Source of the DNA: Pyrobaculum neutrophilum V24Sta
GTDB taxonomy: Archaea; Thermoproteota; Thermoprotei; Thermoproteales; Thermoproteaceae
Length of the DNA: 64,000 bases
Assembly (NCBI RefSeq): GCF_000019805.1
Contig: NC_010525.1
Span: 1,662,618-1,726,617 of the forward strand
Direction of reading: 5' to 3'
Translations under genes and position numbers: made by a program
In this document: positions 33,010 through 43,779 of the stretch, piece by piece
How positions within the stretch are numbered: the first letter of the stretch is position 1
Layout: each line of letters starts with the position of its first letter
Notes under the pieces: model-generated
Told to the model about the DNA's origin: nothing
What the model saw: the letters and a program-made list of their open reading frames with translations, nothing else
Databases searched by the model: none

Positions 33010-34035
33010 ATGAGAGTTGCAGGTGCGGTGGTGCCGCTAGTTATTCTAGCGGCGTTGGCGGCCGCCGCGCCGTTCTATATCAAGGTCATCGATGTAAGCA
33101 ATAGGGATCCCTCTTACATCCCCTACGACGACATCTATACTGTAAACGGCTGTAGGTTCTACATAATAGTAGATAAGGAGGGGAAAATGGGGGTGTACGA
33201 ATTAGGACGCACTCCCGTGGTTTTCGACAACTCTACTGGCTATGGGGATGCTTACCAAAAGTACATCAAAGGAACTAAACAGATTGAGCAGTATCTGAGA
33301 GACAGGGAGAGCTTCCTAAAGAAGCTGGAGGAGTTGGGCGCTGTGGAGCCTAAAAAGATCTCAGTAGACATCGAAGAGATTAACAAAACGGGACGAGACG
33401 CTGAGAGGTCCAGTAGGGCGAACAGCTCTATCTGGCAACCCGCCGTCGAGTACGAGATGAGGAGAGGCCCAGTTTACGCCTACATTGTTGCAGACGATCC
33501 ATATGACGGCGTCACAATCACCGTGAGTGCCCCCTATGCCCATGTCGACGAGGTCTGGCGTTTCTTGGGCGAGCTCCCGCGTGCCGAGTTTCCGGTGGAT
33601 GTACTGGTGATACTATACGGCGAAAAAAGGGTCACGGAGGAGCAGGTGGAGGTGTATAGGAGGGCCGTTATTGAGCTTGAAAAAGAGCTTGGCACCGTCA
33701 GGGAGTTTAGGGATTTCTACGGCCGCGTGGTAGCCGTAGAGGGGCTCATACACATGCCCTACGACGGATATAGTCTCGGCTTCATAATCCCGATCCCAGA
33801 CGAGCACAGCTTTAACATATCTACGGCGAGGCGCATCGTGACGAGACTCGTCCAGCTCGCCGGGATGTGCCACAACAACACGGTTGTGAAGTTTGTGCCT
33901 AGAAACATGACCGGAATGACACTCCTTATACCCCCCACGCCGCCTGTGGCCTACGCGGCGGCGGTGGCCGCCGGTGTGGTCGTAACCGCCTCCGCGCTGT
34001 TTATACTAAGGCGCATGAGGGGCAGAACCCGCTAA
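33010..34035 (+). CDS. Surface protein with signal peptide and C-terminal membrane anchor
   Basis: A 341-aa protein. Residues 1-20 are a signal peptide. The body is polar, with many N-X-S/T sequons and a charged helical stretch (TKQIEQYLRDRESFLKKLEEL). The last 35 residues form one membrane helix followed by a basic tail (RRMRGRTR), so the bulk lies outside. The box TTTATATATT (about 32982-32991) is about 25 nt before the ATG. No family is recognised. Base composition looks less GC-rich than the surroundings, as for the serpin. Confidence 0.6.
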   Translation: MRVAGAVVPLVILAALAAAAPFYIKVIDVSNRDPSYIPYDDIYTVNGCRFYIIVDKEGKMGVYELGRTPVVFDNSTGYGDAYQKYIKGTKQIEQYLRDRESFLKKLEELGAVEPKKISVDIEEINKTGRDAERSSRANSSIWQPAVEYEMRRGPVYAYIVADDPYDGVTITVSAPYAHVDEVWRFLGELPRAEFPVDVLVILYGEKRVTEEQVEVYRRAVIELEKELGTVREFRDFYGRVVAVEGLIHMPYDGYSLGFIIPIPDEHSFNISTARRIVTRLVQLAGMCHNNTVVKFVPRNMTGMTLLIPPTPPVAYAAAVAAGVVVTASALFILRRMRGRTR

Positions 34036-34061
34036 TTTTTCCCTCCTACTCTACCACCTGT

Positions 34062-34316
34062 CTCTACGGCGGGTTCTTCGGGGGCTCGCCTAACGACCTG
34101 GAGAAGGCCGCGCTTCGCCGCTTCCACTTGCAGGGTGTCCAGCGGCTTTATCCAGTGGTGGCGTGCCCCCACTGCGGCAGCCGCAGGTCGGCGGCAGGAT
34201 GTGGCGTCTCGGCCGCAACGCGGGCGGCACCTGTAGGCGGTTTTTCGGCCCATGCTTTTTTCGAAGTTTTCAAACCTGCCGCGGGCTGGGCCTGAACGAT
34301 GTCGGACCGGCGGGGC
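34062..34316 (+). pseudogene. Possible remnant of a zinc-ribbon (transposase-like) coding sequence
   Basis: The 387-bp gap 34036-34422 has no intact gene. One frame reads a helical stretch (LEKAALRRFHLQGVQRLYP) and then VACPHCGS, a typical zinc-ribbon start of archaeal transposases. The next frame continues with MWRLGRNAGGTCRRFF, similar to the second half of such a ribbon, so a frameshift would be needed. No terminal repeats are evident. The evidence is thin. Confidence 0.25.
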
Positions 34317-34422
34317 TGTAGACGGAATGCGCCGTAGTTACGCCACTCCCGTGGCAGGCCCCCGGGTGGGGCCGCAGTGTGTGCCGTATGGAGCGCACCT
34401 GCGGATGCGTTGGTTTCTGGAG

Positions 34423-36108
34423 TTATCGTGGTGGTGTGGTGACCGCGCCTTTGTCCGCCTGTTGGACCAGTGCGGCGTATTTGGCGAGGAGTCCTCCGGA
34501 GTATTTGGGGGGCGGCGGCGTCCAGTTTTTCCTTCTCCTCTCCAGCTCCTCCTGGGGGATCTGTAGGGTTATGCGGCCTGTCTCGCCGTCTATGGCTATT
34601 TTGTCTCCGTTTTCTACTAGGGCTATGGGGCCTCCCACGGCCGCCTCGGGGGCGACGTGTCCCACCATTATGCCGCGGGTGGCTCCTGAGAAGCGGCCGT
34701 CTGTCACCAGGGCTACCGCCTCGCCGAGGCCAGCGCCGACGATGGCGGCGGTGACTTTAAGCATCTCTGGCATGCCTGGGGCGCCCTTCGGCCCCTCGTA
34801 TCTTATCACCACGACGTCTCCGGGCTTTATCTCGCCGGCGGCCACCGCCTTGAAGGCCTCGGCCTCTCCGTTGTATACCTTGGCCGTCCCCTCGAACTTC
34901 AGCTTGTCGGCGGCGCCTATCTTCATCACGGCGCCGTCTGGGGCTAGGTTGCCTCTGAGGATTCTGATGCCGGAGTAGGGCTTGTAGGGCTTCTCCACGC
35001 TGTAGAGGATGCCGTCTTCGGGCACGGCGGGGGGTTGCCACCTCTCCAGGAGCTTGCCTATGGTCTCGCCCTCGACTGTGAGGGCCTCCGGCCTGAGGAA
35101 GCCGGCTTTGTAGAGCTTCTTGAGTATCCTCGGCACGCCGCCTATTCTGTCGAGGTCCTGCATGGCGTAGGGCCCCGCCGGCCGTAGGGCGGCTATGACG
35201 GGTACCCTCCTGCTTATCTCGTCGAAGTCGTCTAGGGTGAACTTCACCCCCGCCTCATGGGCTATGGCCAGGAGGTGGAGTATCGCGTTGGTGGAGCCCG
35301 CCGTGGCAAACAGCGTCACCGCGGCGTTGTAGATGGCGTCGTATGTGACCACCCTGCGGGGGGTTACGCCGAGTTCGGCGGCTTTTAAAACGGCGCGTCC
35401 GGAAGCCACGGCGTAGGCCCTGCGTCTGGCCGAGGTGGCGGGGGGCGACGCAGAGCCGAGGAGGGCTAGGCCGAGGGCCTCCGAAAGCATCGCCATGGTG
35501 TTGGCCGTGAAGAGGCCTTGACACGTGCCGTAGGTGGGGAAGGAGAGCTCCTCTATCCTCTTGAGCTCCTCCAGCGTGATCTTCCCCGCCAGGTAGGACC
35601 CCACTGCCTCGAAGGTGTCCTCTATGGTGAGCTCCCGCTCGCCGAGCCACCCAGCCTCCGCCGTGCCGCCGTAGAGGTAGACGGCGGGGAGGTCCAGCCT
35701 AACCATGGCCATCATTATGCCCGGCTGCGTCTTGTCGCATCCGCCTATGCCCACCCAAGCGTCTACTCCGTGGGCGTTGAACTGCGCCTCTATGGTGTCC
35801 GCGATTAGGTCCCTGCTAATTAGGGAGTACCTCATCCCCGGGGTTCCCATGTTTATGCCGTCGTTTACGACGATGGTAGGCGCCGTCAGCCCAACGCCGC
35901 CGGCCTCCTTAACTCCCTCCTTCACGTACCTGGCCAGATCGAGGGTGTGGTAGTTGCAGGGCCCCAGCTCCGACCACGCGGCGAGGACCCCCACCAGGGG
36001 CTTGGCGAAGTCCTCCTCCGTGAAGCCGACGGCCCTTAGGTAGGACCTGTGCGAGGCGTTGTCTACGCCGTCGTACCAGGCGGAGGAACGCACCTTGATC
36101 TTTACCAT
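34423..36108 (-). CDS. ilvD: Dihydroxy-acid dehydratase
   Basis: A 561-aa Fe-S enzyme of branched-chain amino-acid synthesis. Cluster Cys lie in [19 protein letters not shown] and [12 protein letters not shown]. Other family blocks are [29 protein letters not shown] and [16 protein letters not shown]. It converts dihydroxy-isovalerate and -methylvalerate to the keto acids. ATG 36108 follows TATAAAGCC (about 36125-36133) by about 22 nt. No other ilv gene is near. Confidence 0.96.
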   Translation of the reverse strand: MVKIKVRSSAWYDGVDNASHRSYLRAVGFTEEDFAKPLVGVLAAWSELGPCNYHTLDLARYVKEGVKEAGGVGLTAPTIVVNDGINMGTPGMRYSLISRDLIADTIEAQFNAHGVDAWVGIGGCDKTQPGIMMAMVRLDLPAVYLYGGTAEAGWLGERELTIEDTFEAVGSYLAGKITLEELKRIEELSFPTYGTCQGLFTANTMAMLSEALGLALLGSASPPATSARRRAYAVASGRAVLKAAELGVTPRRVVTYDAIYNAAVTLFATAGSTNAILHLLAIAHEAGVKFTLDDFDEISRRVPVIAALRPAGPYAMQDLDRIGGVPRILKKLYKAGFLRPEALTVEGETIGKLLERWQPPAVPEDGILYSVEKPYKPYSGIRILRGNLAPDGAVMKIGAADKLKFEGTAKVYNGEAEAFKAVAAGEIKPGDVVVIRYEGPKGAPGMPEMLKVTAAIVGAGLGEAVALVTDGRFSGATRGIMVGHVAPEAAVGGPIALVENGDKIAIDGETGRITLQIPQEELERRRKNWTPPPPKYSGGLLAKYAALVQQADKGAVTTPPR

Positions 36109-36136
36109 GTATATAGGACCGCCCGGCTTTATATAG

Positions 36137-37180
36137 TCAACGGCCCTCTGGCGTAGCTATGTAGATGTTGTGCCGGTTCTCCAAGACCCGCACCTTTATC
36201 CTCCGCCCCACGAGCTCGTCTGATGCGCCTCTTCCCAACGCCACTGTGAAGACCCTGTCCCACACGGCGGAGCCCCTCCTCGCCACGGGCACGCCGAGCA
36301 TCTCCCCCCTGAATATCCCCCTGGCGACTAGCTCCACGGCCACCGACTCGCCGACTTTATACGGCGTTGGCAGAGGAGGGGCCTTGTGTATGTTGTACTC
36401 CCCGGGGCGCGGCGTCAGCGGAACCCCCAGCTCCCTCTCAAGGCCTTTTAGCCTCCTCCAGAACTCGCCCCACGTCATCGGCCTGGCCTTGACCCGCCGC
36501 CCCCTCTTGTGCGGGATGTACTTCTGTATCAAAACGGGGGTGTGGACGCCTTTGCCCACGCCCTTCTCCACGGCCCACCTCACAATCTTGGGCATCTCGC
36601 CGTCGTTTAGCCCCGGCACCCACACCGGGCTCACCACGACGTTGATCCCGGCGCCGAGGGCCGCCTCTACTAGGCGTAGCACCTTCTCCACGTCGTACCA
36701 CTCAGCCCCCGCCAACCTCTTGGCTAGGGCGCGGTCCAGCGCGTCGATGCTGACGTTTATCCTGTCTAGCCCAGCCTTGGCCAGCTCCTCCAGCTTGCGC
36801 TCGTCCAACATGTAGAGCCGCGTCTGCATAGACACAAGCGCCACCCCCTTTATCGACTTGGCGCCCTCGATAAGCTCGGCCAGATGGGGGTAGTTTCCGG
36901 GGTCGCCCATCCCGTCCACGTGCACCTCTACGTCGTCTACCCCCTTATACCTGACCACCTCCTCCAGCGCGGCTAGAAGCGCCTCGACCTCCACCTCGTA
37001 CTCAGCCCACCTCGCCCTAGAGGCGGGGCCTGCGTTGACGGAGCAGAAGACGCAGGAGAGGGCGCAGACGCTGGTGGGCCTCACCTCTAGCACGTTGGTC
37101 CCCCGGTCCACAACGCCGAAGGCCAGCGCCCCAACCTGCGGCACCTCTGCCCCAACTCTGTAGAGGGGGCGGCCGCCCAC
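36137..37180 (-). CDS. Radical SAM protein of unknown function
   Basis: A 347-aa protein. The motif CALSCVFC (about residues 39-46) binds the SAM cluster. It continues with [25 protein letters not shown] and [13 protein letters not shown], and ends in a small beta-rich domain that may resemble TRAM/OB folds. It belongs to a conserved archaeal group of radical SAM enzymes, with no reaction known to me. GTG 37180 lies 25 nt after GATATAAACG (about 37198-37207). It diverges from the AOR gene. Confidence 0.75.
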   Translation of the reverse strand: MGGRPLYRVGAEVPQVGALAFGVVDRGTNVLEVRPTSVCALSCVFCSVNAGPASRARWAEYEVEVEALLAALEEVVRYKGVDDVEVHVDGMGDPGNYPHLAELIEGAKSIKGVALVSMQTRLYMLDERKLEELAKAGLDRINVSIDALDRALAKRLAGAEWYDVEKVLRLVEAALGAGINVVVSPVWVPGLNDGEMPKIVRWAVEKGVGKGVHTPVLIQKYIPHKRGRRVKARPMTWGEFWRRLKGLERELGVPLTPRPGEYNIHKAPPLPTPYKVGESVAVELVARGIFRGEMLGVPVARRGSAVWDRVFTVALGRGASDELVGRRIKVRVLENRHNIYIATPEGR

Positions 37181-37298
37181 CGCCTCTCCAGATCCCCGCG
37201 TTTATATCCTTTACTACAACTTCTCAACATTGTCTCATGGAGGAGATGTAAAAATGTAGATGACGACAATATTTAAAAATCTGGTCGATGTGCTACAT

Positions 37299-39143
37299 AT
37301 GGTTGTGTTTAGAGTGGTGCGGGTGGATCTATCTACGCAGAAGATAACGGAGGAGGTGTATAAGGAGGACTTGGTGAGGAGGTTCCTGGGCGGGAGAGGC
37401 CTAGCCTCCTACCTCGCCCTGAAGGAGATCCCGAGGGGCATCGACCCCTACTCGCCCAGCAATAAACTGTACATATTCGCCGGGCCTCTAAGCGGTTTGG
37501 CCACGCTGGCGACCAGCAGAATTACGGTAGTCACGAAGTCCCCCCTGACGGGGTCCCTCACCCACACCAACGCCGGCGGGAACTTCGCCTACATGCTGAG
37601 GAAGGCCGGCTACGAGGGCATCATCGTGGAGGGCAAAGCGGAGGAGCCGGTCTACATCCTAATCAAGGAGGGGGAGGTGAGCATAAGGCCGGCTAAACAC
37701 ATCTGGGGGAAGTGGACCGGCGCGGCCACCAAGGCTCTTCTGGAGGACGCGGGGTTTGAAGGCGATGAGCGCAAGGCGGGCGTCGCCACCATAGGGCCCG
37801 CCGGGGAGAACCTATCCCGTATAGCTGGCATTAGGTTCAGCGACTACGAGCGCTTCGCCGGCAGAGGCGGGGCGGGAGCCGTGATGGGGTCTAAGAGGCT
37901 TAAGGGGATTGTCGTGTGGGGCACCCGCGACCTCTACTCGCTGGTGGTCGACAGGAGGAGGTGGATAGAGGAGTCTGGGAAGCTGGCGCAGAGGCTGGCC
38001 AACGCCGGCACCTCTAAGGCGTTGCACACATACGGCACGAACCTCCTGATGAACATCATAAACGCAGTGGGGGGCCTCCCCACGCGGAACTTCGAGACTG
38101 GCTACTTCGAGGAGGCCGAGAAGATCTCTGGGGAGCACATAAAGCAGAACTACGTCGCTGAGGTGCACGGCTGCGCCCAGTGCCCCATAGCGTGTACCCA
38201 GATGGTGGAGGTGAAGTCGGGCCCGTATAAGTTCATTGGTAAGGCCAAGTACGAGTACGAGAGCACCTGGTCACTCGGCGCCAACCTCGGCAACGGCAAC
38301 CCCGAGGCCGTTCTGAAGCTTATCAAGCTGGCGAACGAGCTCGGTTTCGACACGATCTCCCTCGGCAACACGCTGGCGACGGCCATAGAGCTCGCGAAGA
38401 AGGGGAAGTTGAATATCCCGCTTGAGTGGGGAGACCCAGCTCCGCTTATAGACCTCGTCTACAAGATGGCGTATAGGGACGGAATAGGCGACGACTTGGC
38501 CGAGGGCGACTACAGACTCGCCATGAAATACGGCGAGCCTGAGGCCTTCGTGGGATCTAGGGGACAGGGCTTCCCGGCCTACGACCCGAGGGCTCTGAAG
38601 GGCTTCGCGTTGTCGTACGTCACCGCAAACCGCGGAGGCGACCACCTCGAGGCCTACAGCCCCACCTGGGAGGTGCTCGGCGTGCCGGAGAAGGTGGACC
38701 CGCTCTGCGAGTCGCCCGAGTGTATAAAGAAGCAGGTGAAGCTGGTGGTGTATGCGCAACACCTAATGGCTCTGTCCGACTCGGTGACCTTCTGCAAGTT
38801 CGACACGCTGGATAAGGACGGCCTATTCGAGAGAGACCTAGCGCACCTCTTCAACGTGGGCTTCGGCTGGGATGTAACGCCGGAGGAGCTACTCACAATC
38901 GGCGAGCGTATATTCAACGTGGAGAGGCTGTTCCACGTCAAGGAGGGCAGGTGGGTGAAGGACGAGCTTCCGCCTCGGCTTAGGAAGGAGATCCCCACGG
39001 GGCCTGCCAAGGGCCACAGCGCGGTGAAGATGTTCGAGGAGGGGATCAAGGAGTACTACGCCGCGAGGGGCTGGGTTGACGGCAAGCCGACGTACGAGAC
39101 CTTGAGGAGGCTGGGCCTGGAGGAGTTCCAGCACCTCCTGTAA
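37299..39143 (+). CDS. Aldehyde ferredoxin oxidoreductase family tungsten enzyme
   Basis: A 614-aa AOR-family protein. The N-terminal domain has the pterin-binding pattern FLGGRGLASYLAL and SPLTGSLTHTNAGGNFAYMLR. Cluster ligands are CAQCPIAC (Cys292, 295, 299) plus Cys499 in the VTFCKF segment. Enzymes of this family oxidise aldehydes to acids with ferredoxin and a tungstopterin. The substrate cannot be told from sequence. ATG 37299 is used because ATATTTAAAAA (37268-37278) lies about 26 nt upstream; the longer frame from 37260 would begin before the promoter. Confidence 0.93.
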   Translation: MVVFRVVRVDLSTQKITEEVYKEDLVRRFLGGRGLASYLALKEIPRGIDPYSPSNKLYIFAGPLSGLATLATSRITVVTKSPLTGSLTHTNAGGNFAYMLRKAGYEGIIVEGKAEEPVYILIKEGEVSIRPAKHIWGKWTGAATKALLEDAGFEGDERKAGVATIGPAGENLSRIAGIRFSDYERFAGRGGAGAVMGSKRLKGIVVWGTRDLYSLVVDRRRWIEESGKLAQRLANAGTSKALHTYGTNLLMNIINAVGGLPTRNFETGYFEEAEKISGEHIKQNYVAEVHGCAQCPIACTQMVEVKSGPYKFIGKAKYEYESTWSLGANLGNGNPEAVLKLIKLANELGFDTISLGNTLATAIELAKKGKLNIPLEWGDPAPLIDLVYKMAYRDGIGDDLAEGDYRLAMKYGEPEAFVGSRGQGFPAYDPRALKGFALSYVTANRGGDHLEAYSPTWEVLGVPEKVDPLCESPECIKKQVKLVVYAQHLMALSDSVTFCKFDTLDKDGLFERDLAHLFNVGFGWDVTPEELLTIGERIFNVERLFHVKEGRWVKDELPPRLRKEIPTGPAKGHSAVKMFEEGIKEYYAARGWVDGKPTYETLRRLGLEEFQHLL

Positions 39144-39146
39144 ATC

Positions 39147-39156
39147 CCCCTTTTTT
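39147..39156 (+). terminator. T-rich terminator after AOR gene
   Basis: The sequence CCCCTTTTTT follows the AOR stop by 3 nt. Oligo-T tracts terminate archaeal transcription. No hairpin is needed or seen. Confidence 0.4.
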
Positions 39157-39182
39157 AACATATATTAACCTGCCCCACCTCT

Positions 39183-39914
39183 GTGGGGGTGTACGCCGTA
39201 TTCTACAGACCCGACCTTAAGCCTCTTGCGGAGGATTTCATGAGACGCTACGGCGCTGTGGAGCTGGACTGCCGGGGGAGCTACAGCCACGTGTTCATCC
39301 TGGGCGGCGACGGGACGTTGCTTGAGGCTCTGAGGAGACACCCCTGTCTCTTAGACGCCGTGGTTGTCCACATGGGGCTGGGGAGGGTGAACTTCTACCG
39401 TAGCTCTGACGCCCCGCTTTCGATAGAGGAGGCGGTGGGGAGGGTCGAGAGGGGGGACTACGGTGTGCTGGAGTTCTCAACGCTCGTGTATGGCGACTGC
39501 ACCGCGTTAAACGAGTTCTCTATATACAGGAGGGAGATGGGGAGGCTCCTCAGCTTTAGGCTAGAGAGCGACGGGGGGGAGCTGGAGGGTAGAGCAGACG
39601 GGGTGATAGTCTCCACGCCGCACGGCGCCTCGGGATACGTCGTCTCCACCTTCGGGCCTGTGGTGGACTTCCGGGCGGAGGTCGTGGTGATATCGTTCAT
39701 AGCCCCCTTCACCCTCTACCTCAGGCCGCTTGTTCTCTCCGCCGGGAGGGTGCTGGTGGAGACCTCGGAAGACGCGGTCCTCGTCTGTGACGGCAGAGAG
39801 AGCAGGCCAGGCCGGAGGTTCGAAATCAGGAGGGGAGATCGGAGGCTTAGGCTTGCGGTGTTTGGCGAGTTCCGCTTCCTAAACAGGGTTCTAGAGCGGC
39901 TCAGGAGCATATGA
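39183..39914 (+). CDS. nadK: NAD kinase
   Basis: A 243-aa protein that phosphorylates NAD(H). The GGDGT motif lies in VFILGGDGTLLEAL, then DCTALNEFSIYR and GRADGVIVSTPHGASGYVVS, matching the NADK signature with the Ser/Thr-rich loop. The N-terminal part is short, as in many archaeal enzymes. GTG 39183 follows TATATTAA (about 39161-39168); GTG 39189 is possible. The PIN gene overlaps its stop (ATGA). Confidence 0.9.
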   Translation: MGVYAVFYRPDLKPLAEDFMRRYGAVELDCRGSYSHVFILGGDGTLLEALRRHPCLLDAVVVHMGLGRVNFYRSSDAPLSIEEAVGRVERGDYGVLEFSTLVYGDCTALNEFSIYRREMGRLLSFRLESDGGELEGRADGVIVSTPHGASGYVVSTFGPVVDFRAEVVVISFIAPFTLYLRPLVLSAGRVLVETSEDAVLVCDGRESRPGRRFEIRRGDRRLRLAVFGEFRFLNRVLERLRSI

Positions 39915-40255
39915 GCTGCTACGTGCTGGACGCCTCCGCCTTCATACACGGCAGAGATATGAGGATCTTCTCGGGGGCGTTGTATACAACTAGGGAGGCG
40001 GCTGAGGAGCTGAGGGACCCCAGGGCCCAGGCCGCCCTTGAAATACTGCGGGTGGAGGTCGCGGAGGTGGACGAGCGGAGGGTGAAGGAGCTGTTGAAGA
40101 GGTTCGCCGGGCTGTCGCGCGCCGACGCGTCCCTCCTCGCGCTGGCGCTCGAGAGAGGCTGCGTGTTGGTCACAGACGACGGCAGGCTGGCGGCGGCGGC
40201 TAGGGCCTTGGGGGTGAGGGTCGAGGGGGTCTTCTACAGGAGGGAGAGGAGGTAG
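39911..40255 (+). CDS. PIN-domain ribonuclease, Nob1-like
   Basis: 114 aa. Acidic PIN residues are visible in YVLDASAFI (Asp7), near the EAAEEL segment, and in SRADASLLALA and VLVTDDGRL. The order resembles archaeal Nob1, which trims 16S rRNA, but the C-terminal zinc ribbon of Nob1 is missing and the protein stops at the PIN fold. Coupled translation with NAD kinase. It could be a stand-alone nuclease; no antitoxin gene is evident beside it. Confidence 0.8.
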   Translation: MSCYVLDASAFIHGRDMRIFSGALYTTREAAEELRDPRAQAALEILRVEVAEVDERRVKELLKRFAGLSRADASLLALALERGCVLVTDDGRLAAAARALGVRVEGVFYRRERR

Positions 40256-40923
40256 GATCCCCCGGCGGCGGCGACGGGTATCGTTAGGTTGTCCTCGTGG
40301 CTGAGGGCGTCCGCGGCTACGACCATGGCCGTCACCGCCAACGCGTGGAGCAACGGCATGCCCACCGCAACCAGGGCGGCCGTGTTGGCGAGGTAGCCAA
40401 GGAGGGTGCCCCAGGTGGTGAGTTTGCCGAAGATCCTCCTCCCGCCGAAGATGGTGCCGGCCACGGCGCTTACGGCGTCGTAAACCGCCATGCTCACCAC
40501 GGCGGCTGGAAGATGCCGAGGGCCGAAGGCGGCTGTGGCTATTAGGAAGCCGAGGGAGCCCATGAGTATGCCCAGGTAGCCGTGTCTCCTCTCGTAGTCC
40601 CGCTCGGCCATGGATATCAACAGCTCCAGCTGCCTCAAGGCGTTTTGGTACTGGGTCTTTAGCTCTGGCTTGTCCAGGGGGAGAAGAGCCTCAAGCCTCG
40701 CGAAGAGCTCCTCCAGAGTCTTGAAGAAGTTCTGACGTAGCTCCTCCCAGGCGTAGGGCTCCTTTATCTGTAGCGAATACAGTACGCCGCTTGCCAGCGC
40801 GAGAAGCGCGATGTAGGGCTCCGGAGGTATCTGGACAAAAAGCGGAACCGCCACGAGCGCGACGAAGACCACGTGGAAGAGCTTCCTCGCGAGAAGCGCC
40901 TTAAGCTCCTGTATCTTGGACAT
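40234..40923 (-). CDS. Polyprenol/dolichol kinase-like membrane protein
   Basis: A 229-aa membrane protein. The start KALLARKLFHVVFVALVAVP, the SAVAGTIFGGRRIFG loop and the late ADALSHEDNLTIPVAA segment fit CTP-dependent dolichol/phytol/geranylgeraniol kinases. A charged helical insert (about residues 58-110) lies between the first helices and the catalytic part. It probably phosphorylates an isoprenoid alcohol. The 3' end overlaps the PIN gene by 22 bp. Confidence 0.75.
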   Translation of the reverse strand: MSKIQELKALLARKLFHVVFVALVAVPLFVQIPPEPYIALLALASGVLYSLQIKEPYAWEELRQNFFKTLEELFARLEALLPLDKPELKTQYQNALRQLELLISMAERDYERRHGYLGILMGSLGFLIATAAFGPRHLPAAVVSMAVYDAVSAVAGTIFGGRRIFGKLTTWGTLLGYLANTAALVAVGMPLLHALAVTAMVVAADALSHEDNLTIPVAAAGGSYLLSLL

Positions 40924-40941
40924 ACGGCCGCCCCCACGGCG

Positions 40942-41400
40942 CTATTTAAAAGCTTCGCCGGGACAAACCCCAACGGTTATCTTCACCGGAGCCCCCCCTC
41001 TGAGAGCCGCGACAAGCGCTCTGTCTAGCCCCGAGGCGGCTTTGTCAATCCCCACGGCAACTGTCGAGTCGTCCACGTAGAAGCTCCTCCTAGCCACGAT
41101 ACGCCACCTGGAGGTTGGTCTCCGACGCGGCGTCAGACCAACGACGGCGTCCCACGCGACCCCCGCGTCTATGATGATCACCACCGTCCCCACCGCCGCC
41201 AGAGCCTCAACGACGTCTAGCTCACCAGCCGCCTTCTCGGAGCAACACGCCACTATGCAGTCCCCGCGCCTTGTCACAAAGGGGTCTTTCGTAATCTCCA
41301 ACGTCCTAGTGTTAGACGCCGTGATGTTGCCGTGGCCCCTAGCCGTGAAGACGTCACGAGGCGCCTCCCCCCTCAGAACTCTCTCAAGACACACATCCAC
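40942..41400 (-). CDS. DUF371 family protein
   Basis: About 152 aa. The segment [20 protein letters not shown], followed by [20 protein letters not shown], is the DUF371 signature. The family is archaeal, small and beta-rich, with no known reaction. GTG 41400 fits the TTAAAAAG element (41419-41426, reverse) by about 23 nt; GTG 41409 is a second option. It precedes the kinase-like gene by 18 bp on the same strand and may share its transcript. Confidence 0.8.
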   Translation of the reverse strand: MDVCLERVLRGEAPRDVFTARGHGNITASNTRTLEITKDPFVTRRGDCIVACCSEKAAGELDVVEALAAVGTVVIIIDAGVAWDAVVGLTPRRRPTSRWRIVARRSFYVDDSTVAVGIDKAASGLDRALVAALRGGAPVKITVGVCPGEAFK

Positions 41401-41547
41401 AGCCCACACCCCACACGTCTTTTTAACGGAAAACCGGCGCCGGTAGCCTCCGCCCGCACCACAGATCTAATGGGGGGAGGCGTTGGCGGTGTGATCTCTT
41501 GCGTATGTACGGTGCTGACGTTAAAATACTTCTGTTTCTCGGGTCCT

Positions 41548-42666
41548 ATGGATGTTGAGGAGAGGCTGTCTCTCGTCCTTAGGTACCCCACGGAGGAGGT
41601 GATAACGGTAGAGGAGCTTAGGGAGCTTTTCCAAGCTGGGTATAGGCTGAATCACTACATAGGGTTTGAGATAAGCGGCTTTATCCACATAGGGACAGGC
41701 ATCGTCAGCATGTCTAAGGTTGTGGATCTGCAGAGGGCGGGCGTGAGGACACAGATCTTTCTCGCGGATATACACTCCTGGCTCAACAACAAGCTGGGTG
41801 GGGATCTGGAGGTGATTAGGAGGGTTGCGGTGACGTACTACGTGGAGACTTTTAAGAGGATCATTGAGTCGCTGGGGGGCGACCCAGACGCGACCAGGTT
41901 CATACTTGGGTCCGACCTGTACCACCACAACGACGAGTACTGGCTTCTACTCATGGACATAACCCGCCACCTCACCCTGTCTCAGGTGAGGCACAGCTTG
42001 ACTATCCTGGGCCGTAAGATGGGCGAGTCGATACCCCTCGCCTACCTCGTCTACCCGCCTCTCCAGGTAGCCGACGTGTTCGCCCTGGAGGCCCATATAC
42101 CACACGGCGGGATCGACCAGAGGAGGGCCCACGTCTTGGCTAGAGATGTGGCGGACAAGGTCAGGTTCTACCCTCTGAAGGTAGACGGCAAGAGGGTGAA
42201 GCCGGTCGCGCTTCACCACAAGCTACTCCCGGCGTTGAACATCACGTCGAAGCCCACCAGCAGGGAGGAGCTCAGCGAGCTTAAGATGTCCAAGAGCGTG
42301 CCGCAGAGCGCCATCTTCGTCCACGACAGCCCCGAGGAGATACGCCAGAAGATAGCGAGGGCATACTGCCCGCCGCGGGACACGGAGTACAACCCTGTGT
42401 TGGAGCTCCTCCGCATCTCTGCATTCCGCGAGGAGAGGAGAGCCCCCCTAGTGATAAAGAGGCCGGAGAAATACGGCGGCGATCTGGAGGTGTGGAGATA
42501 CGAGGAGCTTGAGTCTCTCTACCGCGAGGGCAAGATCCACCCAGCCGACTTAAAAGCCGCCGCGGCTGAGGCGCTCGTCGCCGCGCTGGAGCCGGTCTAC
42601 AAGTACTTCCAGGGCCCCGGCGCGAAGCTGCTAGATGAGATGAAGAGCATAGCGATTACTCGCTAG
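41548..42666 (+). CDS. tyrS: Tyrosyl-tRNA synthetase
   Basis: A 372-aa class I synthetase of archaeal/eukaryal type. It contains the HIGH-like GFIHIGTG, the tyrosine-pocket segments [13 protein letters not shown] and [20 protein letters not shown], and the KMSKS loop [19 protein letters not shown] 41548 follows GTTAAAATAC by about 25 nt; the frame to 41332 overlaps the DUF371 gene and is rejected. It ends in a 36-bp tail-to-tail overlap with the reductase gene. Confidence 0.94.
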   Translation: MDVEERLSLVLRYPTEEVITVEELRELFQAGYRLNHYIGFEISGFIHIGTGIVSMSKVVDLQRAGVRTQIFLADIHSWLNNKLGGDLEVIRRVAVTYYVETFKRIIESLGGDPDATRFILGSDLYHHNDEYWLLLMDITRHLTLSQVRHSLTILGRKMGESIPLAYLVYPPLQVADVFALEAHIPHGGIDQRRAHVLARDVADKVRFYPLKVDGKRVKPVALHHKLLPALNITSKPTSREELSELKMSKSVPQSAIFVHDSPEEIRQKIARAYCPPRDTEYNPVLELLRISAFREERRAPLVIKRPEKYGGDLEVWRYEELESLYREGKIHPADLKAAAAEALVAALEPVYKYFQGPGAKLLDEMKSIAITR

Positions 42667-43707
42667 ATATCTGAGGAGCTCCACCCCAGCTTTTAAGGAT
42701 CTGCGGTCTAGCAACGCGGCTACGGCCAGCGTTTTTACATGGTCGTCGTAGTCGACCGCCACGTACTCTCCGCCGTCTAGCAGGCGGAGGAGGCGGTCCA
42801 CCAGCCGCCAACCGTACAGCGCTCTAAACGCGGCGAAGGCGGCCCTAAGCCTGAGCCTTAGGGCGGCCGTTGACTCCTCGTAGCCTTCGGGCCTCCCCTC
42901 CGCCAGGGCCTCAGCCGCGAGACGGCCGCTTTTTACTGCCAGCGCTATCCCCCCGCCGCTGAGAGGTTTGACGAGCCCGGCCGCGTCTCCCACCAACACG
43001 GCTCTCCCCTCCACTAGACGCCTCAGCGGAGGCCCCGCCAGGACGCCCCCTCCGAAGGGCTTCCCCGCGGGTCGGCCACCCACCAGCTTGACCAGCTTGT
43101 TCAGCTTCTCCACGGTGCAACACAAGTCGGCCAACCCCACCCTGTAGAGACCTCTGTCGAGTTCCACTATCCAGGCGAAGTAGGCCCTGGAGAGCCTCTG
43201 GTTGTACACCACAGTGATGCCGTGGAGCCCGACGTCGCTTCTCACGTCTATCTGGAGCCCCGGCAACCTAACCACGTGCCCGTAGGCTCTGGAGATCCTC
43301 CTCGCCGCGCCCTCCGCAACCACTATGTAGTCGTAGGGGCCGCGTCTAGAGCCGTCGGCGGTGTGTATATACCCCCCTCTGATGTCTACCACCTTTCTGC
43401 CTAAGTGTATCCGGGGTACCCCCTCGGCGAGCTTCTGCTCAAGCCCCGGCCTGTCGAGGAGCAACACTGGGTCTCTCAGCTTGAAGCGGATGGAGTGCCC
43501 CTGGAGGTCGGTGATCAACAGCTCCCTGTATTGGTTAAGGACAACGCCGTTTGGCAGCTGGGCTCTCCGCGCCGCCCCGCCGCCCACTAGGCTTGTGCAG
43601 TGTCGGGGGAGCCCCACCTCGTGGTGTTCTTCGTAGACGTCGGCGTCTCCGAATCTGGAGGCGAAGGAGAGCCCCGCCGGACCCGCGCCGACTACTGCCA
43701 CGCGCAC
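42631..43707 (-). CDS. Geranylgeranyl reductase family FAD protein
   Basis: A 358-aa flavoprotein. It has the FAD-binding [13 protein letters not shown] at the N-terminus, a [10 protein letters not shown] segment with a family Cys, and [21 protein letters not shown] near residue 250. Relatives saturate the geranylgeranyl chains of archaeal lipids or reduce other isoprenoids. GTG 43707 or GTG 43701 are possible starts, given CAAAAATAG about 25 nt away. The exact lipid substrate is inferred. Confidence 0.85.
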   Translation of the reverse strand: MRVAVVGAGPAGLSFASRFGDADVYEEHHEVGLPRHCTSLVGGGAARRAQLPNGVVLNQYRELLITDLQGHSIRFKLRDPVLLLDRPGLEQKLAEGVPRIHLGRKVVDIRGGYIHTADGSRRGPYDYIVVAEGAARRISRAYGHVVRLPGLQIDVRSDVGLHGITVVYNQRLSRAYFAWIVELDRGLYRVGLADLCCTVEKLNKLVKLVGGRPAGKPFGGGVLAGPPLRRLVEGRAVLVGDAAGLVKPLSGGGIALAVKSGRLAAEALAEGRPEGYEESTAALRLRLRAAFAAFRALYGWRLVDRLLRLLDGGEYVAVDYDDHVKTLAVAALLDRRSLKAGVELLRYLASNRYALHLI

Positions 43708-43779
43708 TTGGCGATGTGGCTCCGGCTATTTTTGCGTTTCTCGGGGGAAGTCCTTTTTATATGGGTCTCCGCTGGTGGC

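Noticed and set aside
34252-34566. Forward frame of 104 codons in the gap before ilvD
   Set aside because: No family signal, no promoter at the right spacing, and half of it is antisense to ilvD.
41401-41547. Possible C/D-box sRNA (GTGATCT ... CTGA)
   Set aside because: The C box has two mismatches and the spacing is only 17 nt, too short for a guide.
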